39,052 nt of DNA, taken from assembly GCA_964371035.1 (NCBI GenBank), contig CAYJLG010000026.1:1-39052 (forward strand), in the 5' to 3' direction. Below, in pieces: positions 33,182 through 39,052 of this stretch (within the stretch, counting starts at the first letter, position 1; each line of letters opens with the position of its first letter). The notes under the pieces are model-generated. The model was not told where the DNA came from and searched no databases. It saw only the letters and a program-made list of their open reading frames with translations. The position numbers and the translations under genes were made by a program. This DNA comes from UBA1535 sp964371035. GTDB lineage: Bacteria; Bacillota; Clostridia; Tissierellales; Sedimentibacteraceae.

Positions 33182-34549
33182 ATGAATAAAATCCCAAAAC
33201 TTTTTACGCTTGATAACGCTTTCTCAATGGGCGCATACTGGGTGTGTGGCGGTGTTGTTATCGCTAGTATGACAAGCTATTTCAATATTCCCGTAAGTAT
33301 TGCAAATATGCTTGCAGGTATGACATCAACATTAGCGCTTTTGCAATTGCCGGGGGGGTTAATATTTTCAAGAGCACGCAAAAAAAATGTGCTTATTAGG
33401 GCACTTAACGTCATATGGCGCATTTTGCTGCCTCTTGTGTTTTTTTCTGTGCTCTTGCCGCAAAATTTAGGCGCATTGGCTTTTATTATTACTTTGCCGC
33501 TTATGATAGGCGTTTTTCAGCTTTCTGCGCCTGCGCAAACCGCTTGGATGGTAGACGCAGTTCAAGGCAAAACTAAAACGTCCTATTACTCTGTAAGAGA
33601 AATGGTTTTTATGCTTTATCACACAGTTTTACTTTGCGCGGTTTATGTGATTATAGAGTCAAGCAGGCAAAGCGAAGAGCAAAAACAAGGCTTTATTATT
33701 ATTGGCATTATTGTTTCAGTTTCAATTATAGCCAGCTTAATTATATTTGTTTTTTTGCCAAATGTTAAGCAAGCACCTGAAAATCAATTTCAAAAAAAGG
33801 AAAAAACTGGTGCAGTTAAATCTTTTTTACTACCTTTTAAAAACAAAGCTTTTTTTAGGGTTATGCAAGTTAATATTATGTGGAGCTTTGCCAGCATGTT
33901 TGTTGGAACATTCGCGGCTGTTTATCAAGTTAGAACGCTCAATTTGCCTTTTTCACTAATATTGGTATGGGTTACGGTAGCAAATATTTCACGCGCGTTA
34001 TTTACTCCCATAGTTCAAAAAATATCGCAAGCATATTCATGGCAGCGCGTATGTCAACTTATGATGATAATATATATTATGGGTGCTTTTGCTTGGCTAT
34101 TTACCACTAAAGAAAACATGCTTATCCTTTACCCATTAGCCGCAATATTTACGCAAATACCTTTCGCAGGTTTGGGTATAGGCTTTTTGCAATTACAAGT
34201 GGATTCTATGCATACCAAATCTGACAGAACAGTTCACTTCTCTTTATTGGCTATGTTAAACGGTGTTGCAAGCTTATCCGGCTCTGCTATAAGCAGCGTG
34301 CTTATTGATGTGCTATCTAACACACCAAACGGCGATTTACGCCCCATTTTTGCCATTGGTATTATTGGCATAGCAATAACCGTAATATGGGCGCAAAGAA
34401 TAAACATGCATAAAAACAATCGAGCTAAACTTATAAACGAAGCTGTAAAAAACATCAAGCTTAAATACCCCAATTTAAAACTTGAACCTTTACCTGTGGT
34501 AAAACGCAAGTTTAAACTATTTAGTAATAAAAATAAAAGGAGCAAATAA
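33182..34549 (+). CDS. MFS family transporter
   Basis: A 455-residue protein with about 12 hydrophobic helices arranged in two halves around a charged loop near residues 200-220 (KQAPENQFQKKEKTGAV). The N-terminal loop between helices 2 and 3 (GLIFSRARKKNVLIRAL) resembles the MFS GxxxDRxGRR region in position and charge. The C terminus is basic and cytoplasmic. The substrate cannot be told, but the one-base overlap (TAATG) with galM suggests a sugar or glycoside. TAAGGA precedes the ATG. Confidence 0.75.
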   Translation: MNKIPKLFTLDNAFSMGAYWVCGGVVIASMTSYFNIPVSIANMLAGMTSTLALLQLPGGLIFSRARKKNVLIRALNVIWRILLPLVFFSVLLPQNLGALAFIITLPLMIGVFQLSAPAQTAWMVDAVQGKTKTSYYSVREMVFMLYHTVLLCAVYVIIESSRQSEEQKQGFIIIGIIVSVSIIASLIIFVFLPNVKQAPENQFQKKEKTGAVKSFLLPFKNKAFFRVMQVNIMWSFASMFVGTFAAVYQVRTLNLPFSLILVWVTVANISRALFTPIVQKISQAYSWQRVCQLMMIIYIMGAFAWLFTTKENMLILYPLAAIFTQIPFAGLGIGFLQLQVDSMHTKSDRTVHFSLLAMLNGVASLSGSAISSVLIDVLSNTPNGDLRPIFAIGIIGIAITVIWAQRINMHKNNRAKLINEAVKNIKLKYPNLKLEPLPVVKRKFKLFSNKNKRSK

Positions 34550-35589
34550 TGCCTATAACAAAAAAATTCTACGATAAAACATCAAATGGGAAAGATGTAT
34601 TTGAGTTTGTGTTATCAAACGACAACGGTGTTTATGTGCACATAATTGAATATGGCGCGAGCTTAACTAAAATTATCGTCCCCGATACCGGCAATAACCC
34701 AACAGACGTGCTTTTAGGATATGATAAGCTTAGCGATTATGAAAAAGGCACAGCTTATCACGGTGCATTTGTTGGGCGAGTTGCAAACAGAATTAAAAAC
34801 GGCGTTTTTGATTTAGATGGCAAAACATATAATTTAATAAAAAATAACGGGAATAATTTTTTGCACGGCTCGCTTCATAGGCATGTATTCAGTGGTGAAA
34901 TTCAAAACGACAGCCTTGTGTTAACAGGTATTAGCGAGCATGGTGAAGATGGATTTCCCGGAGATTTAGACATTACTATTACCTATAAACTAACAAATGA
35001 AAATGCTATAGTTATAGATTATATTGCACATACAAACGCACCTACTATTTTGAATTTAACAAACCACTCATATTTCAACTTAAACGGCCATGATACAGGT
35101 GATATTTATAAGCATACATTAATGATAAGCGCAGATAATTACACGCCTGCAGATGAAGAAACTTGCCCTACAGGCGAAGTAATAAGCACTTTGGGCACAC
35201 CCATGGATTTTACAAGCGAGAAGCAAATAGGCAAGCATATCAATGATGAATTTAACCAATTGCAAATGGCTAAAGGCTATGACCACAACTACATTTTAAA
35301 CAAAGCTATAGGCGAGTTAGCGCTTTTCGCATGTGCCAAAAGCGATAAAAGCGGCATTGCTATGGAAATGTATACCACACAACCGGGCGTGCAATTTTAC
35401 TCGGGTAATTTCCTTGAAAACGACAGCGTAAAAGCAGGCAAAAACGGCGCAAACTATAATAGGCACAATGGTTTTTGCATGGAAACGCAACATTACCCTT
35501 GCAGCCCTTCATACAGCCATTTTCCAAGCATTGAACTTTTTCCCGATGATGAATACCATCACACAACTGTTTACAAGTTTTTACTGTAA
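34549..35589 (+). CDS. galM: Aldose 1-epimerase (mutarotase)
   Basis: The enzyme interconverts alpha and beta anomers of aldoses such as galactose or glucose. Catalytic residues of the family are recognisable: the acid His in NLTNHSYFNLNGH (His173), a substrate His in FLHGS (His106) and the catalytic base Glu in GFCMETQHYPCSP (Glu312). VGRVANRI and GYDHNYIL are also typical. At 346 residues it is full length. The start overlaps the MFS stop by one base, so the two are coupled. AAAAGGAG lies upstream. Confidence 0.93.
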   Translation: MPITKKFYDKTSNGKDVFEFVLSNDNGVYVHIIEYGASLTKIIVPDTGNNPTDVLLGYDKLSDYEKGTAYHGAFVGRVANRIKNGVFDLDGKTYNLIKNNGNNFLHGSLHRHVFSGEIQNDSLVLTGISEHGEDGFPGDLDITITYKLTNENAIVIDYIAHTNAPTILNLTNHSYFNLNGHDTGDIYKHTLMISADNYTPADEETCPTGEVISTLGTPMDFTSEKQIGKHINDEFNQLQMAKGYDHNYILNKAIGELALFACAKSDKSGIAMEMYTTQPGVQFYSGNFLENDSVKAGKNGANYNRHNGFCMETQHYPCSPSYSHFPSIELFPDDEYHHTTVYKFLL

Positions 35590-35684
35590 AAGCAAATAAC
35601 CTTAAAAGCTGATTTTTGCATGTTTCATTAACCGATTTTATTATTCCACGCTTATTTTCTATCAATAATAAGGAGTGTTTTTTA

Positions 35685-36605
35685 GTGAAAAACATTATAG
35701 AAATAAAAAACTTAACAAAAGATTACGGCGATAACAAGGGTGTGTTCAATATAAATTTAGCGGTTGAACACGGTGAGGCTATGGGTTTTTTAGGCTCAAA
35801 CGGGGCCGGAAAAACTACTACTCTTCGCCATTTAATGGGTTTTATTAAGCCCAATAGCGGCAGTGTGCGTATTAATAATTTAAATTGTTTTAAATATGCA
35901 AGCAAAGTGCAAAAAAACGTGGGTTATTTGCCCGGTGAAACTGCACTTATTGGAAATTTAACAGGTGCTCAATTCTTAAACTTTATGGCAGGCATGAAAG
36001 GCGTTCACAATGCAAAGCGCACAAAAGAGCTAACAGAGCGTTTTGATTTAGACTTAAAGGCAAATGTGCGCAAAATGTCTAAGGGCACGCGGCAAAAACT
36101 CGCTATTATTTGTGCGTTTTTCCACGACCCCAGCGTTTACCTTTTAGACGAGCCCACAAGCGGCCTTGACCCACTTATGCAAAACAGCTTTATAGAGCTT
36201 ATAAACGAAGAAAAAAAGCGTGGGAAAACTATATTAATGTCGTCTCATATATTTGAAGAAGTTGCGAAAACTTGCGACAGAACAGCAATAATAAAAAGCG
36301 GTAAAATCATGGGTATTTTCAGCCCAAGTGATTTAACAAAGAACATTAGCCGCACATATCAAGTTAGTTTCGAACATATTGCAGATGCCGTTAGTTTTGC
36401 TGAAAGTTGGGGCAGCGAAGCACAAATTAATGATAATACAGCAACATTAAAATTGAAAGGTAGTGCCGATGCTTTTATTAAAGAAATTTCTAAATACAAT
36501 GTTTTAAATTTAGAAAACACAGCAATAGCTTCTGAGGAATTGTTTTTGCAATTTTATGAAAATGATAAAAACGCTAATGGGCAAGGGGGAAATTTTCATG
36601 AGTAA
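35685..36605 (+). CDS. ABC transporter ATP-binding protein
   Basis: This is an ATPase of an ABC-2-type exporter. Walker A is GSNGAGKTT at 37-45. The signature is KMSKGTRQKLAI and Walker B is VYLLDEPTSGLDP, followed by an H-loop in LMSSHIFEE. The C-terminal 90 residues are the accessory domain typical of single-domain exporters. The frame is open from 35616, but GTG 35685 is the likely start, with AAGGAG about 9 bp upstream (306 residues). Its stop overlaps the permease start by 8 bp. The substrate is unknown. Confidence 0.92.
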   Translation: MKNIIEIKNLTKDYGDNKGVFNINLAVEHGEAMGFLGSNGAGKTTTLRHLMGFIKPNSGSVRINNLNCFKYASKVQKNVGYLPGETALIGNLTGAQFLNFMAGMKGVHNAKRTKELTERFDLDLKANVRKMSKGTRQKLAIICAFFHDPSVYLLDEPTSGLDPLMQNSFIELINEEKKRGKTILMSSHIFEEVAKTCDRTAIIKSGKIMGIFSPSDLTKNISRTYQVSFEHIADAVSFAESWGSEAQINDNTATLKLKGSADAFIKEISKYNVLNLENTAIASEELFLQFYENDKNANGQGGNFHE

Positions 36606-37395
36606 AACTTTATTTTTATACAGCGCAAAGGGCGGATTAAAGCTTAGTGTGATTTTTTTAGCTATTTTAACTTTATACGGAACCATTGTTGTTTATATGT
36701 ACGACCCTGAGCTTAGCAACTCTTTACAAGATATGGTAAACAGCATGCCCCAAGTTTTTGCCGCTTTTAATATGATGAGTATGGGTACAAACCTATTAGA
36801 ATTTATAGCCAATTATTTATATGGTTTTTTGCTTGTTGCATTCCCTTTAATTTTTATTGCACTTTTTTCGCTTAAACTCGTATGTAATTATGTAGATAGC
36901 GGCGTTATGGCTTATTTTCTTGCAAGCCCAAACACTCGCAAGAAACTAATTTTAACACAGCTATCCATTTTGATATTAAGTGTTATTTTTATGGTGCTTT
37001 ACATAATGGCTGTAATTTTTTTAATGACAGTTTTTGTGTTCCCCGGTGAAAGTTTGGGTGTTGAATTCATCAACTTGAACATAGGGCTTTTAGGGCTATT
37101 AATTTGTTTTTCGGGCATATGCTTTTTTTCGTCGTGCACTTTTTCCGATAAAACTTATGCAAGCGTTTTTGGCGCAGGCATTTGCACCACTTTTTTACTA
37201 ATAGACATGCTAAAAAACATTAGCGGAGATATTGAATTTTTAAAGTACCTAACACCGATTTCTCTGTTTGATGCAAATAAAATTATTAGCGGCGATGAAA
37301 ATGTTGTTATTCCAATATTAATTTTGTACATTATCGGCTTTGTTTTTATGGCAGCCGGAGTTGTTTTGTTCTGCAAAAAAGATTTACATGTATAA
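36598..37395 (+). CDS. ABC-2 type transporter permease
   Basis: The membrane partner of the preceding ATPase. It has about six hydrophobic helices (20-38, 75-97, 110-125, 132-155, 165-185, 235-258) with a small external loop after the first. In-frame codons run from 36556, but ATG 36598 is chosen: AAGGGGGA lies 8 bp upstream and the protein then starts MSKTLFLYSAKGG (265 residues). It resembles clostridial ABC-2 family permeases of unknown substrate. Confidence 0.85.
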   Translation: MSKTLFLYSAKGGLKLSVIFLAILTLYGTIVVYMYDPELSNSLQDMVNSMPQVFAAFNMMSMGTNLLEFIANYLYGFLLVAFPLIFIALFSLKLVCNYVDSGVMAYFLASPNTRKKLILTQLSILILSVIFMVLYIMAVIFLMTVFVFPGESLGVEFINLNIGLLGLLICFSGICFFSSCTFSDKTYASVFGAGICTTFLLIDMLKNISGDIEFLKYLTPISLFDANKIISGDENVVIPILILYIIGFVFMAAGVVLFCKKDLHV

Positions 37396-37465
37396 TTAAG
37401 GCGGCAATGATATTTGCTTATTTTTAACCTAAAAAAATAAAATTCAGTATTTTTCTTTAAAAGCA

Positions 37466-37494
37466 TTGACAATTCACATTATATTTGTTATACT
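37466..37494 (+). promoter_or_regulatory. Promoter of tRNA-Tyr
   Basis: A perfect -35 TTGACA (37466-37471), a 17-bp spacer and TATACT (37489-37494) with an extended TGT element. The predicted start is near 37501, about 30 nt before the tRNA. Confidence 0.8.
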
Positions 37495-37531
37495 TTTAAA
37501 GCACTCGATTTTTGAGCTGCATTTTAAATAT

Positions 37532-37616
37532 GGGAGAGTTCCCGAGTGGCCAAAGGGGACAGACTGTAAATCTGCTGGCTTCGCCTTCGATGGTTCGAAT
37601 CCGTCCTCTCCCACCA
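37532..37616 (+). tRNA. tRNA-Tyr (anticodon GTA)
   Basis: The acceptor stem is GGGAGAG with CTCTCCC, discriminator A and an encoded CCA at 37614-37616. The anticodon GTA is at 37566-37568. A long variable arm (GGCTTCGCC region) makes it a class II tRNA, as bacterial tRNA-Tyr is. Length 85 nt. Confidence 0.97.
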
Positions 37617-37620
37617 TCTG

Positions 37621-37680
37621 AATGGTAGTATAACTTCTGAACAATTTTTTTGGACTCAGAGGAAATGCTACCATTTTTTT
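37621..37680 (+). terminator. Terminator-like two-tier hairpin after tRNA-Tyr
   Basis: AATGGTAGTAT (37621-37631) pairs with ATGCTACCATT (37665-37675, one G-U). Inside, after a symmetric AA/AA bulge, CTTCTGA (37634-37640) pairs with TCAGAGG (37656-37662). A T run follows from 37674. The long apical loop is unusual, but the T run supports termination. Confidence 0.7.
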
Positions 37681-37736
37681 GTGTGCAAAATAGCGTTATG
37701 ATGTTGTTTTATATGTAAATATGCACATCACGAATT

Positions 37737-39052
37737 TGGACAAAATTTTCATTTTTTTTCGAATTGGAAATAGATTTTAATAAACGCATAACTTTTGAAC
37801 ACCACTGTCCAAATTAATGAAGACTATCTCTTTCTGTAAAAAGCCTGTTCGTAGGAGTTTGGAGATTTATTTCCCAGTGTAGAATGTGGACGTTTATCAT
37901 TATAAAATTCTATATACTTATTTATACTGTTGCTAAAATTATAATAAGAAGTATACTCTTTCCTGTATATTTCTTCTTTTTTTAATGACGCAAAAAAAGA
38001 TTCCATTACAGCATTGTCACATGGTCTGCCACTTCTTGAAAATGACTGAGTTACATTTAAACCTATCAGCAAATTTGTGAAAGTTGCGGACGTGTACTGA
38101 CTCCCTCTATCGCTATGAAATATTAAATTACTCTTAGGATTTCTGTTTTTATATGCACACTTGAATGTTCCACTTATTAAATTAGTGGTGTGCTTTGAAC
38201 TAATTTTATGTGAAATTACTTTACGCGAATACAAGTCAATAACAGCACAAATATAATACCATTTATTTTTTATTTTGAAGCAAGTTGTGTCACTAACCCA
38301 AATCTCATTAGGCTTTTTCACTTTTAAGTGTTGGCTTACTAAATTGCTTTTGCTTTGCCCATTTAGTCTTTTGTAATCCTTTTTTGCACTTGTTCTAACG
38401 CTTGAAATATTTAAAGTGTTCATGATATCTTTCACGTAACTAGCACTTATTTTAATTCCTTTATCATGCAATACAGCAGCTATTTTTTTAGCCCCATAAA
38501 TTTGATTGCTGTCATTAAATATTTCTCCTACTAAGATTGTCATTTCTTCTTTTCGTTTTTTATATATCGTATCACTTTTTTTGTTGCGCAAAATATGGTT
38601 GTAAAATGTTCCCCTGTCAACTTCCAATGTTTCACATAATAATTTCACACTATAAGAGTCTTTAATTTTTTCAAGTTCATACAGTTTTTCTTTTAAAGGT
38701 GAATGTACGGTGCAATTAACAAGTTTTAGTATATCTATTGCTTTTGATTGCCTATCAATTTTTGCTTGTAATTTTTGTATATCCATTAAAGTGTAAACTT
38801 TATTTGTATCGTCTACACAATTTTTATATTGCTTTATCCATGTATAAAAAGTGCTTTTACTGATATTATTGATAAAACATATATTTTGGGCACTTTCACC
38901 ATTTAAATATTGGTTTACTAAATTTGCTTTCTCTTCAGTTGAAATTTTTGTACGCATATTAAATTCTCCAATCAAATTATAGAGAAATTATAACAACATA
39001 GATGTATAAAATAAATACACAACCGGAATTCGTTATTTGTAAAAGTGCGTTA
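37737..39052 (-). mobile_element. IS3-family insertion sequence, incomplete at the window edge
   Basis: The transposase gene at 37824-38957 lies on the minus strand. The ends are not resolved. An imperfect inverted similarity exists between 37737-37767 (TGGACAAAATTTTC...CGAATT) and the extreme right edge (minus-strand ACGCACTTTTAC...CGAATT near 39050-39027), with a 2-nt length difference. The left terminus of the element and any target duplication lie beyond the window. Confidence 0.6.
37824..38957 (-). CDS. IS3-family transposase, OrfA and OrfB in one frame
   Basis: A helix-turn-helix region at the N terminus (ISTEEKANLVNQYLNGESAQNIC) is followed by a short coiled segment, then HTH_21-like NDSNQIYGAKKIAAVLHDKGI. 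The rve DDE domain has Asp in IWVSDTTCF, Asp in FHSDRGSQYTS and Glu in NAVMESFFASLKKEE. YIEFYNDKRPHSTLG and SPNSYEQAFY end the protein. Most IS3 elements need a -1 frameshift to join OrfA and OrfB; here both are one uninterrupted frame. ATG 38957 (TGGAGA upstream) gives 377 residues; TTG 38975 is the first in-frame start. The catalytic triad looks complete, so the element may be active. Confidence 0.93.
   Translation of the reverse strand: MRTKISTEEKANLVNQYLNGESAQNICFINNISKSTFYTWIKQYKNCVDDTNKVYTLMDIQKLQAKIDRQSKAIDILKLVNCTVHSPLKEKLYELEKIKDSYSVKLLCETLEVDRGTFYNHILRNKKSDTIYKKRKEEMTILVGEIFNDSNQIYGAKKIAAVLHDKGIKISASYVKDIMNTLNISSVRTSAKKDYKRLNGQSKSNLVSQHLKVKKPNEIWVSDTTCFKIKNKWYYICAVIDLYSRKVISHKISSKHTTNLISGTFKCAYKNRNPKSNLIFHSDRGSQYTSATFTNLLIGLNVTQSFSRSGRPCDNAVMESFFASLKKEEIYRKEYTSYYNFSNSINKYIEFYNDKRPHSTLGNKSPNSYEQAFYRKR

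Noticed and set aside
37733..37815. Inverted repeat AATTTGGACA / TGTCCAAATT considered as the ends of a small mobile element
   Set aside because: It encloses only 63 nt of A/T-rich DNA with no target duplication seen; more likely sub-terminal sequence of the IS3 element.
1..39052. CRISPR arrays, prophage and restriction or toxin-antitoxin defence modules
   Set aside because: No regularly spaced repeats beyond the coding 42-bp array, and no cas, phage structural, restriction or toxin genes were found.

Overview
The window looks like a low-GC, Gram-positive, spore-forming anaerobe of the class Clostridia. The evidence is an scpA-scpB-DUF2953-gerW-rluB chromosomal block (gerW is a sporulation/germination gene), a class B sortase, AAGGAG-type ribosome binding sites, TTGACA/TATAAT promoters and AT-rich intergenic DNA. 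A 100-N scaffold gap shows that the sequence is a draft or metagenome assembly. The family-level placement is inference.

Layout. 1-80: tRNA-Gly, leftward. 253-4697: housekeeping operon (site-2 protease, ScpA, ScpB, DUF2953, GerW, RluB, one small unknown). 4721-8080: a promoter-to-terminator unit of three subunits matching the 12S/1.3S/5S plan of a biotin transcarboxylase. 8338-10877: one zinc-ribbon / Tyr-Gly-Gln-Asn repeat / membrane / clostripain protease gene, split by the N gap. The contig ends on either side of the gap share exactly 55 nt. Removing one copy restores a single open reading frame, so the split is an assembly artefact. 11034-11855: convergent class B sortase behind a strong shared terminator.

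12033-28645: a long rightward nonulosonic (legionaminic-type) acid locus. It has legB, legC, a ptmE-like CBS-nucleotidyltransferase, legI, legG and legF, which gives every step from nucleotide-GlcNAc to CMP-sugar except the LegH N-acetyltransferase. Interleaved are two large GT-C-like membrane proteins, a membrane-anchored partner, a PilZ and an HD-GYP protein (c-di-GMP sensing and turnover), two paralogous Gfo/Idh/MocA oxidoreductases and a REP-associated (RAYT) transposase carrying REP-like hairpins inside its own coding sequence. The locus probably makes a CMP-activated sugar for surface or flagellar glycans, with c-di-GMP input. That overall role is inferred.

28715-33006: leftward Mrp-type cation/proton antiporter operon in the order E-F-G-DUF4040-B-C-D, without the large NuoL-like MrpA subunit. 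This matches the antiporter half of membrane-bound hydrogenases, and its DUF4040 subunit has an unusual soluble tail. 33117-37395: rightward MFS transporter, galM, and an ABC exporter pair. 37466-37680: tRNA-Tyr with a strong promoter and an elaborate terminator. 37824-end: leftward IS3-family element, cut by the window edge.
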